DNA of 39,261 nt from Kiloniellaceae bacterium (GTDB lineage: Bacteria > Pseudomonadota > Alphaproteobacteria > Kiloniellales > Kiloniellaceae), in NCBI GenBank assembly GCA_009377535.1, contig WHTV01000030.1, positions 1 through 39,261 of the forward strand, given 5' to 3'. Within the stretch, counting starts at the first letter, position 1, and every line of letters starts with the position of its first letter. The notes beneath the pieces were generated by a model. The model had not been told where the DNA came from. It saw nothing but the letters and a program-made list of their open reading frames with translations, and ran no database searches. Shown one piece after another: positions 32,832 to 39,261 of the stretch. Both the position numbers and the translations under genes were made by a program.

Positions 32832-35000
32832 ATGTTGACCGTACCGACCGTAACGCGCCGCAACTTCATTGTCGGCTCCGCCGCCGCCCTCGGCGGCCTT
32901 TCCCTCGGCTTCAGCGTGCCCTTTCCCGGCGGCGCGCAGGCCGACGCCATCGCGCCCGAGATCAACGCCTGGGTGGTGGTCCGGCCGGACGAGACCGTGG
33001 TCATCCGCATCGCCCGCTCGGAGATGGGCCAGGGCACGCTCACCGGCCTCGCCCAACTGGTCGCCGAGGAACTGGAGTGCGACTGGTCCAAGGTGACGAC
33101 CGAATACCCGACACCGGGCGACAACATCGCGCGCAACCGCGTGTGGGGCAGCTTCTCCACCGGCGGCAGCCGGGGCATTCGCGAATCGCAGGACTACGTC
33201 CGGCGCGGAGGCGCCACGGCGCGCGAAATGCTGATCGCCGCCGCCGCCGACGAGTGGCAGGTGCCGGCGTCGGAGTGTATGGTGGCTAGGGGAGTGATCA
33301 CCCACGGCCCCAGCGGGCGCAGCACCACCTTCGGGAAGGTGGCGACGGCCGCCGCCGGCATGACGCTGCCGGCCGAGGTCACTCTGAAGGACCCGAGCAC
33401 CTGGACCATCGCAGGCAAGCCGCTGCCGCGGCTCGACACCGCCGAGAAGCTGACCGGAAAGCAGATCTACGGCGTCGACATGGTGCGGCCGAATATGCTG
33501 AACGCGGCGATCCGCGCCTGCCCGGTGTTCGGCGGGCGGGTCACCGGCTTCGATGCCGTCTCCGGCATGCCCGGTGTGCGCAAGGTCGTGCAGGTCGACG
33601 ACACGGCGGTTGCCGTCGTCGCCGATACCTGGTGGCAGGCGAAGACGGCGCTCGACAACCTGCCGATAGAGTGGGACGACGGGCCCAATAGCGGCGTCAC
33701 CAGCGAGACCATCGCCGCCATGCTCGCCGAGGGGTTGGAGGCCGAGGAAGCCTTCCTCGGCAACGAGGCCGGCGATGCCCGTGCCGCGCTGGCCGGGGCG
33801 GCGCAAACCGTCACCGCCGTCTACTCCTTTCCCTTCCAGAACCACGCCACCATGGAGCCGATGAACGCGACGGCGGTCTACACCGACGACCGTTGCGAGG
33901 TCTGGTGCCCGACGCAAAACGGCGAGGCGAGCCTGGCGGCGGCGGCGGAGGCCTCGGGCCTGCCCGTCGAGCGCTGCGAAATATACAAGCTGCACCTCGG
34001 CGGCGGCTTCGGCCGGCGCGGCAACTTCCAGGACTACGTGCGCCAGGTGGTCAGCATCGCCAGGCAGATGCCCGGTACGCCGATCAAGCTCATCTGGTCG
34101 CGCGAGGAGGACATGCTGCACGGCGCCTACCACCCGATAACCCAGTGCAAGCTTACCGGTGGGCTGGACCCCGACGGCAATCTCACTGCGCTGCACATGC
34201 GCATCTCCGGCCAGTCGATTCTCGCCGCCGTGCGCCCGCAGGCCATGCAGGGCGGGCGTGATCCTGTGGTCTTCCAGGGATTGCATGCCGGCGGAGACGA
34301 GTATGCTCTCGGCTATTCGATCGACAACCTGCTGATCGACCACGCCATGCGCAACCCGCCGATTCCGCCGGGCTTCTGGCGCGGGGTGAATCTCAATCAG
34401 AATGCCATCTACATGGAATGCTTCATGGACGAGTTGGCGCACGCTGCCGGTCAGGATCCGCTGGCCTTCCGGCGCAAGCTGATGGCCAATCACCCCAAGC
34501 ACCTTGCGGTGCTGGAGGCCGTGGCCGAGCGCATCGGCTGGGACAGCGCGCCGCCGGAAGGCGTGCATCGCGGCCTTGCCCAGATCATGGGCTTCGGCAG
34601 CTACGTGGCGGCGGCGGCCGAGGTCTCGGTGACCGACGGGCAGCTGCGCGTTCACCGCATCGTCGCCGCGACCGATCCCGGCCACGTGGTCAACCCGGCC
34701 CAGGTCGAGCGCCAGGTGGAGGGCTCCTTCGTCTACGGTCTTTCCGCCTGCCTGTACGGCGAATGCACCGTCAACGGCGGCCGCATGGAGCAGGAGAACT
34801 TCGACACCTACAATGTCCTGCGCATGGCAGAAATGCCGGCGGTGGAGACCATCATCATGCCCTCCGGCGGCTTCTGGGGCGGGGTCGGGGAGCCGACCAT
34901 CGCCGTGGCGGCGCCGGCCGTGCTGAACGCCATCTTCGCCGCCACTGGCAAGCGCGTCCGCCGGCTGCCGCTGATGAACCATGACCTGCGGGCGGTCTGA
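32832..35000 (+). CDS. Molybdopterin-binding subunit of a xanthine-oxidase-family hydroxylase (IorB-like)
   Basis: 722 residues with a Tat signal (TRRNFIVGSAAALGGLSLG, residues 8-26), implying periplasmic location. Molybdopterin-domain features are MGQGTLTGLAQLVAEEL, GSFSTGGSRGIRES, HATMEPMNATAVY, LGGGFGRRGNFQDYVRQVVSIA, PPGFWRGVNLNQNAIYMECFMDELA, and a catalytic glutamate in GGVGEPTIAVAAPAVLNAIFAATGKRVRRLP. These match IorB-type enzymes, which lack the FAD subunit and pass electrons to cytochromes. The substrate is not predictable. Unusually, the stop is 1 base from the start of fccA, so it appears to be translated with the sulfur-oxidation genes. Confidence 0.92.
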   Translation: MLTVPTVTRRNFIVGSAAALGGLSLGFSVPFPGGAQADAIAPEINAWVVVRPDETVVIRIARSEMGQGTLTGLAQLVAEELECDWSKVTTEYPTPGDNIARNRVWGSFSTGGSRGIRESQDYVRRGGATAREMLIAAAADEWQVPASECMVARGVITHGPSGRSTTFGKVATAAAGMTLPAEVTLKDPSTWTIAGKPLPRLDTAEKLTGKQIYGVDMVRPNMLNAAIRACPVFGGRVTGFDAVSGMPGVRKVVQVDDTAVAVVADTWWQAKTALDNLPIEWDDGPNSGVTSETIAAMLAEGLEAEEAFLGNEAGDARAALAGAAQTVTAVYSFPFQNHATMEPMNATAVYTDDRCEVWCPTQNGEASLAAAAEASGLPVERCEIYKLHLGGGFGRRGNFQDYVRQVVSIARQMPGTPIKLIWSREEDMLHGAYHPITQCKLTGGLDPDGNLTALHMRISGQSILAAVRPQAMQGGRDPVVFQGLHAGGDEYALGYSIDNLLIDHAMRNPPIPPGFWRGVNLNQNAIYMECFMDELAHAAGQDPLAFRRKLMANHPKHLAVLEAVAERIGWDSAPPEGVHRGLAQIMGFGSYVAAAAEVSVTDGQLRVHRIVAATDPGHVVNPAQVERQVEGSFVYGLSACLYGECTVNGGRMEQENFDTYNVLRMAEMPAVETIIMPSGGFWGGVGEPTIAVAAPAVLNAIFAATGKRVRRLPLMNHDLRAV

Positions 35001-35001
35001 G

Positions 35002-35361
35002 ATGCCGCCGGCCGCTCCGCCCTGTCGCCGGCCGCTGCGGCATCCGATCGGGCGGGGCGGCCTCTGGCTCATCGCCGCGGTGCTGGCCTTCGGCGGCCCG
35101 GCGGCGGCTGAGATCGCGCCCTCCGGCGCGGCCTCCTGCTCCGGCTGCCACGGGCCGCCTGGGGACGGTGGCCTGGTTCCCAGCCTGGCCGGCCGCCCGG
35201 CGGAGGAAATCGTCGCCGCGCTCATGCAGTTCAATGCAGGCGAGCGCGCGGCGACGGTGATGGATCGTATCGCCAAGGGGTTCACCGATGACGAGATTCG
35301 CGCGATCGCGGAATGGCTTGCCGGCGGTGGGGACCAGGCTGCGCACAGCAGCCAGCCGTAG
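35002..35361 (+). CDS. fccA: Flavocytochrome c sulfide dehydrogenase, cytochrome subunit
   Basis: 119 residues from the ATG at 35002. Signal peptide (LWLIAAVLAFGGPAAA) ends near residue 36. One heme site, C46-SG-C49-H50, with GPPGDGGLVPSLAGRPAEEIVAALMQFNAGERAATVMDRIAKGFTDDEIRAIAEWLA after it, where M87 is the probable second ligand. This is the short monoheme form of FccA. It would accept electrons from the FAD subunit in sulfide oxidation to sulfur or polysulfide in the periplasm. Overlaps the fccB start by up to 74 bases. Confidence 0.88.
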   Translation: MPPAAPPCRRPLRHPIGRGGLWLIAAVLAFGGPAAAEIAPSGAASCSGCHGPPGDGGLVPSLAGRPAEEIVAALMQFNAGERAATVMDRIAKGFTDDEIRAIAEWLAGGGDQAAHSSQP

Positions 35362-36613
35362 GTCGGTCCTCAAGGTGCTGGCGGCGGGCGGCGCCGCCGC
35401 CTTCTATGCGCCGCGGGCGCTCGGCCAGCAGGCGGCGCGCGTCGTTGTAGTTGGTGGTGGTTTCGCGGGGGCGAGCTGCGCGCGCGCCCTCAAGCGGCTG
35501 AACCGCGACCTTGCCGTCACTCTCATCGAGCCCTCCGAGCGCTTCATCGCCTGTCCCTTCAGCAACACCGTGATCGCTGGTCTGCGCGACCTCGAAGGCC
35601 AGCAGTTCGGTTACGACGGCCTGAAGCGGGTCGGCATCGAGGTCGTGCCCCAGGCGGCGGTGACGGTCGACGCGCACGCGCGCCGCGTCACCGTTGCCGA
35701 CGGCACCACCTTCGACTACGAGCGCCTGGTGATGGCGCCCGGCATTGAGCTGCGCCTAGACGCCATCCCCGGCTATGACGAGGCCGCAGCGGAGGCCATG
35801 CCGCATGCCTGGAAGGCCGGTACGCAGACTCTCACGCTGCGCCGCCAGTTGGCGTCCATGGAAGACGGCGGCGTGGTGGTCATGTCGGTGCCCGCCAGTC
35901 CCTACCGCTGCCCGCCCGGCCCCTACGAGCGCGCGAGCCTCATCGCCCACTACCTGAAGACCCACAAGCCGCGTTCCAAGCTCATCGTGCTGGACGCCAA
36001 GGACCGCTTCTCGAAGCAAGGACTGTTCGAGGCGGCCTGGCAGGCGCTCTATCCCGGACTGCTGGAGTGGGTGTCGCTTTCCTTCGGCGGGCAGGTGACC
36101 GCGGTCGAGCCGGCGGACATGACTCTCGTCACCGACTTCGCCCGCCACCGCTCCGACGTCGCCAATGTCATTCCGCCGCAGCGCGCCGGCGCCATCGCCG
36201 CGGCGGCCGGCGTGGCCGATCAGACCGGCTGGTGCCCGATCGATCCGGTGACCTTCGAGTCCCGCCTACAGCCGGGCATCCACGTGATCGGCGATGCCGC
36301 CATCGCCGGCGCCATGCCGAAGTCGGCCTTCGCGGCCGACAGCCAGGCCAAGGTCTGCGCCGCCGCGGTGGCGGGACTACTGCGCGGCGAGGCGCCGCGC
36401 GCCCAGAAGCTGGTCAACACCTGCTACAGCCTGGTGGGACCGGACTACGGCATCTCGGTCGCCGGGGTCTATCATCCGCGCGACGGCCTGCTGGCGGAAG
36501 TCGAGGGTGCCGGCGGCGTCAGCCCGGCGGATGCGCCACCGTCGTTCCGCGCGGAAGAGGCGCGCTACGCGGAGGCCTGGTTCCACACCATTACCTCCGC
36601 CGTGTTCGGATGA
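35288..36613 (+). CDS. fccB: Flavocytochrome c sulfide dehydrogenase, FAD subunit
   Basis: 441 residues from the ATG at 35288, which has AAGGGG 7 bases upstream; a GTG at 35327 is the alternative. Tat signal SRRSVLKVLAAGGAAAFYAPRA. FAD-binding RVVVVGGGFAGASCARAL follows. The family cysteines are in FIACPFSNTVIAG, YRCPPGPYERASLIAHYL and NTCYSLVGPDYGISVAGVYHP; the last two positions form the redox-active disulfide in known FCSD. GDAAIAGAMPKSAFAADSQAKVCA binds the flavin. It would oxidise sulfide at the FAD and pass electrons to FccA. The stop overlaps the soxX start (ATGA). Confidence 0.93.
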   Translation: MTRFARSRNGLPAVGTRLRTAASRRSVLKVLAAGGAAAFYAPRALGQQAARVVVVGGGFAGASCARALKRLNRDLAVTLIEPSERFIACPFSNTVIAGLRDLEGQQFGYDGLKRVGIEVVPQAAVTVDAHARRVTVADGTTFDYERLVMAPGIELRLDAIPGYDEAAAEAMPHAWKAGTQTLTLRRQLASMEDGGVVVMSVPASPYRCPPGPYERASLIAHYLKTHKPRSKLIVLDAKDRFSKQGLFEAAWQALYPGLLEWVSLSFGGQVTAVEPADMTLVTDFARHRSDVANVIPPQRAGAIAAAAGVADQTGWCPIDPVTFESRLQPGIHVIGDAAIAGAMPKSAFAADSQAKVCAAAVAGLLRGEAPRAQKLVNTCYSLVGPDYGISVAGVYHPRDGLLAEVEGAGGVSPADAPPSFRAEEARYAEAWFHTITSAVFG

Positions 36614-37062
36614 AGTGGGAGGGAGTCCTGCTGGCGTTTGCAACAACAGTGGTGGCGGGGGCGCCGGCCGGCGCCCAAAGCCCGCTGCTGGACTACCAGG
36701 TGAACGGCGACTCCATCGAGCGTCCGCTGATCGGCCAGCCGGGCGATGCCGCCCGCGGGGAAGTCCTCATTGCCGACCGGCGGCGCAGCCTCTGCCTGCT
36801 CTGCCATGCCGGGCCGTTTCCGGATCCCCATGCCCAAGGCACCCTGGCGCCGAACCTGGGCGGCGTCGGCGCCCGCTTGAGCGAAGGCCAGTTGCGGCTG
36901 CGCGTGGTGGACATGCGGCGCGTCGTGCCGTCCAGCATCATGCCCTCCTACTATCGCATCGACGGCCTCGAGCGCGTCGCGGAACCGTGGCAGGGCAAGC
37001 CGGTGCTGACGGCCGAGGAGATCGAGGACGTCGTCGCGTTCCTGGTTACGTTAAAGGAGTAA
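36610..37062 (+). CDS. soxX: SoxX, monoheme cytochrome c of the SoxAX complex
   Basis: 150 residues from the ATG at 36610, overlapping fccB by 4 bases. Signal peptide to about residue 22 (AGA). The SoxX pattern is clear: GQPGDAARGEVLIADRRRSLCLLCHAGPFPDPHAQGTLAPNLGGVGARLSEGQLRLRVVD, with heme site C62-LL-C65-H66, and SIMPSYYRIDGL with M111 as axial ligand. With SoxA it forms the enzyme that joins thiosulfate to the SoxY cysteine. It is separated from soxA here by soxYZ, the order seen in many alphaproteobacteria. Confidence 0.93.
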   Translation: MKWEGVLLAFATTVVAGAPAGAQSPLLDYQVNGDSIERPLIGQPGDAARGEVLIADRRRSLCLLCHAGPFPDPHAQGTLAPNLGGVGARLSEGQLRLRVVDMRRVVPSSIMPSYYRIDGLERVAEPWQGKPVLTAEEIEDVVAFLVTLKE

Positions 37063-37065
37063 GGC

Positions 37066-37557
37066 ATGGGCGCCGAGGCAGCCGCAGACCCTAAGGCAGC
37101 GCTGGAGCGCCGGCTGGGACGACGCGACCTTCTTGCTGGCGTCGTCGGCGTCGCCACGCTCGTCATGGTGCGGCCGGCGGTTGCCCGCCCCAGCCTGGAC
37201 GCGGCGGTGGCGCTCTTTGCCGGGGGCAGGGAGGTGCAACCCGGCCGCGTGCGCTTCGACATCCCACCGCTGGTAGAGAACGGCAACGCGGTCGGCGTGG
37301 CTATCTCCGTGGACAGTCCGATGACCGAGGCCGACCACGTGAAGCGGGTCGCCTTGTTCAACGAGAAAAACCCCCAGGCCGACATGGCGCTCTTCCATCT
37401 GGGCCCGCGCGCCGGCCGGGCGACAGTGTCGACGCGCGTGCGGCTCGCCACCTCGCAGACCGTCGTCGCGCTCGCCGAGATGAGCGACGGCAGCGTGTGG
37501 TCGAGCAGCGCGAACGTGGTGGTGACCCTGGCCGCCTGCATCGAGGACTTGCTGTGA
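37066..37557 (+). CDS. soxY: SoxY, sulfur-carrier subunit, atypical C-terminus
   Basis: 163 residues with a Tat signal (GRRDLLAGVVGVATLVMVRPAVA, residues 18-40). The mature domain has the SoxY fold markers (PPLVENGNAVGVAISVDSPMTEADHVKRVALFNEKNPQADMALFHLGP, STRVRLATSQTVVALAEMSDGSVW). The only cysteine is C158 near the C-terminus. SoxY normally ends with the swinging arm GGCGG; here the end is TLAACIEDLL, so the carrier cysteine is kept but the glycine arm is replaced and four residues follow IE. This may alter partner contact. It is coupled to soxX (3-base gap) and soxZ (1-base overlap). Confidence 0.87.
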   Translation: MGAEAAADPKAALERRLGRRDLLAGVVGVATLVMVRPAVARPSLDAAVALFAGGREVQPGRVRFDIPPLVENGNAVGVAISVDSPMTEADHVKRVALFNEKNPQADMALFHLGPRAGRATVSTRVRLATSQTVVALAEMSDGSVWSSSANVVVTLAACIEDLL

Positions 37558-37874
37558 TGCGCAGCATTGTCAACGTCCCCAAGACCGCGCGGGCCGGCGA
37601 GGTCATCGAGATCAAGACGATGATCGCGCATCCGATGGAGACCGGCTATCGGACCGGCACCAACGGCGCGACGATCCCGCGCAACATCATCAGCCGCTTC
37701 GTGTGCACCTACGACGGGGAGGAGGTCTTCTCGGCGGAACTGTTCCCGGCGATCGCCGCCAACCCGCTGATCGCCTTCACCACGGTTGCTGTGCAGACAG
37801 GTACGCTCACCTTTGCCTGGACCGACGACAGCGGGGCCACCGAGACAACCACTGCAGAGATCACGGTCATATGA
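37557..37874 (+). CDS. soxZ: SoxZ, partner of SoxY
   Basis: 105 residues, normal SoxZ length, no signal peptide (exported as a complex with Tat-borne SoxY in known systems). Family features are VPKTARAGEVIEIKTMIAHPMETGYRTGTNGATIPRNIISRFVCTYDGEEVFSAELFPAIAANPLIAFTTVAVQTGTLTFAWTDDSG. The start ATG overlaps the soxY TGA (TGATG). It shares ATGA with soxA at its end. Confidence 0.93.
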   Translation: MRSIVNVPKTARAGEVIEIKTMIAHPMETGYRTGTNGATIPRNIISRFVCTYDGEEVFSAELFPAIAANPLIAFTTVAVQTGTLTFAWTDDSGATETTTAEITVI

Positions 37875-38659
37875 GGCTGTGGCTGCGCTGCTGCCTGGTG
37901 GTCTATTGCTTGCAACTCGCCGCCGTTGTTATGGCGACCGCCGAAGAGATGCCTCCCTTCAAAAAGCGCTCCGGTCTCGAATTCGTCTCGCCGGAGACGC
38001 GACGCTTGCAGGAGGACGACACCAGCAATCCGGGCATGCTCTGGGTGCTCGAGGGCGAGCGGCTATGGCGGGAGGCGGTCGGACCCACCGGCCCTGCCTG
38101 CGCCGGATGCCACGGCGAGGCGGCGGCCAGCATGCGCGGCGTCGCGGCGCGCTATCCGCTGTTCGATCCGGCGAGCGGCCGCCCGTTCGACCTGCAGGGA
38201 CGCATCAACCTCTGCCGCTCAGAGCACCAGGGTGCGCCGCCGCTGGCCTTTGAAAGCCAGGAACTGCTGGCGCTCACCGCCTTTGTCGCGCACCAGTCGC
38301 GCGACCTGCCGGTGACCGCGCCGAACGACGAGCGCCTCAGTCCCTTCATCGAGAACGGGCGCCGGCTCTACCGCCAGCACCTGGGCCAGGTCGACCTCGC
38401 CTGTGCCGACTGCCACGACGAGCGCTGGGGCGAGCGGCTCAGCGGCAGCCTCATCCCGCAGGCGCATCCCACCGGCTATCCACTCTACCGGCTGGAATGG
38501 CAGACCATGGGCTCGCTGCAGCGGCGCATCCGCAACTGCATGATCGGCGTCAGGGCGGAGCCCTTCGACTTCGGTGCTCCGGAGCTTGTCGAGCTTGAGC
38601 TGTTCCTCATGCAGCGGGCCGCCGGCATGCCGATCGAGACGCCGGCCGTGCGGCCATAG
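37871..38659 (+). CDS. soxA: SoxA, diheme L-cysteine S-thiosulfotransferase subunit
   Basis: 262 residues with a signal peptide (to about residue 24). Two heme sites: C77-AG-C80-H81 and C178-AD-C181-H182. C115 (INLCRSEHQ) is the usual cysteine ligand of the first heme. C223 in RRIRNCMIGVRAEPF is the active-site cysteine that is modified to persulfide in this family. With SoxX it makes the SoxAX enzyme. It is the last gene of the operon in the window; soxB and soxCD do not follow within the next 600 bases. The start overlaps soxZ by 4 bases. Confidence 0.94.
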   Translation: MRLWLRCCLVVYCLQLAAVVMATAEEMPPFKKRSGLEFVSPETRRLQEDDTSNPGMLWVLEGERLWREAVGPTGPACAGCHGEAAASMRGVAARYPLFDPASGRPFDLQGRINLCRSEHQGAPPLAFESQELLALTAFVAHQSRDLPVTAPNDERLSPFIENGRRLYRQHLGQVDLACADCHDERWGERLSGSLIPQAHPTGYPLYRLEWQTMGSLQRRIRNCMIGVRAEPFDFGAPELVELELFLMQRAAGMPIETPAVRP

Positions 38660-39234
38660 CCCATGGTTTGCTAAAGGGGTAGGTCTGAGCCCCACAGGTG
38701 ATGCAGTTTGCCTCGATATGTCTCCGGTGGCTCCGGTGCTACCGCGGCAGCGCCGGGGGGCGTGCGGACCGCCATCGGCGATCGACGAGTCGAAGAGGGT
38801 CCAGATTCGACACAAGCACCGAGCTGTCGTTACTTGCGGTCAGCGGACGAGCCCGTTTCTCAGCGCCAATCCGACACCGACGTGCCGGGGCACCTAGAAC
38901 GTCAGCTGTTGGCACTCAGCCGTCGTTCATCAGGGGCGACGAGCAGGTCTGTTCGCTATCACCAAGCTGACGTTGAGGTGTCGGAGGACGAAGGCGAAGG
39001 GATGATGGCTCACCCCCTCTGAGCAAGTGCACCTTCGGGCGGGAGGTCGGCATGCTCCTCGCGGCCTGCTCCGTTGCAGGTGGCAACCAACCGGCGGCGA
39101 GCCCTGCCTGAGTACAAGCCGGCTCTATCGGAGGCCGGAGCCTGGCCCCAGAATGTGCATATCGATGACGAGGCGCTGCCGCCGATGATGGCGGCAAGGG
39201 TCGCCTCACGAACCTGTCATTCGGAGTACAGACC
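38660..39234. other. Gene-poor region after soxA
   Basis: 575 bp without a convincing gene on either strand. Open frames are arginine/serine-rich and lack ribosome-binding sites or recognisable motifs. No tRNA, no perfect long inverted repeat, and no copy of the tRNA-Phe 3' end (a possible attR) is seen. It may be decayed mobile DNA. A weak hairpin GGGG / CCCC lies near 38678-38695. Confidence 0.45.
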
Positions 39235-39261
39235 ATGAAATCCACATCCTTGATCGCCTTG
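39235..39261 (+). CDS. Start of an exported protein gene (runs off right edge)
   Basis: ATG at 39235 with GGAG 8 bases upstream, encoding MKSTSLIAL before the window ends. The lysine then hydrophobic residues look like a signal peptide. Nine codons are too few to name it. Its position downstream of soxA makes it a candidate further Sox or cytochrome gene. Confidence 0.4.

Noticed and set aside
32808..35285. 825-codon minus-strand frame opposite the IorB-like gene
   Set aside because: Antisense shadow of a well-conserved molybdenum subunit; composition and lack of motifs show it is not coding.
38660..39261. attR copy of the tRNA-Phe 3' end
   Set aside because: No match to the T arm/acceptor end was found by eye in this stretch; the right end of the island, if any, is outside the window.

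Overview
The window looks like a chromosomal segment of a high-GC alphaproteobacterium, most likely of the Rhodospirillales/Rhodovibrionales type. The main grounds are a block whose order I recognise from that group (tRNA-Thr, dcd, murA, DUF2948, hisG, hisD, UPF0262, low-Mr phosphatase, infA, maf, RNase E/G, yacG, tRNA-Phe). The short-form HisG, the Tat-exported Sox and molybdenum enzymes and the TRAP transporter fit this. Taxonomy is inferred from protein character and gene order only.

Bases 1-5.7 kb hold housekeeping and stress genes: a truncated APH/AAA protein, an OsmC-like peroxidase convergent with a Prx5-type peroxiredoxin, an unrecognised 367-residue protein, a crotonase-family enzyme, and two paralogous exported acidic proteins, each followed by an apparent terminator. 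An EamA-type permease follows.

Bases 6.7-14.5 kb are a nearly complete oxidative uronate regulon. One arm (minus strand) is dctP, dctQ, dctM and udh. The other (plus strand) is a FadR-type regulator, kdgD, gci and gli. Together they would take up D-galacturonate/D-glucuronate, oxidise it to aldarolactone, isomerise and open the lactone, and dehydrate/decarboxylate the product to 2-oxoglutarate semialdehyde. The last dehydrogenase is not in the window. ATCATATGAT-like sites overlap the predicted -10 boxes of both arms, which gives a concrete model for uronate-responsive repression.

Bases 14.5-19.4 kb carry a PRC-barrel protein, dodecin, an MFS permease, an OmpA-type lipoprotein, a small zinc-ribbon protein, a possible broken membrane-protein gene and tRNA-Thr(GGT). 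Bases 19.5-28.75 kb are the conserved core block ending with tRNA-Phe(GAA).

Bases 28.75-39.26 kb look like an accessory island next to tRNA-Phe. Just after the tRNA lies a short fragment of a tyrosine integrase with an internal stop, and it directly abuts a cytochrome c gene that has lost its 3' end. Then come an OmpR/EnvZ-like two-component system and a tightly coupled eight-gene operon. That operon holds a two-subunit xanthine-oxidase-family molybdenum hydroxylase (IorAB type), flavocytochrome c sulfide dehydrogenase (FccA, FccB), and SoxX, SoxY, SoxZ, SoxA. No soxB or soxCD is present in the window, and SoxY has an atypical C-terminus. The coupling of a molybdenum hydroxylase to a partial Sox/Fcc sulfur-oxidation module is the most unusual feature here.
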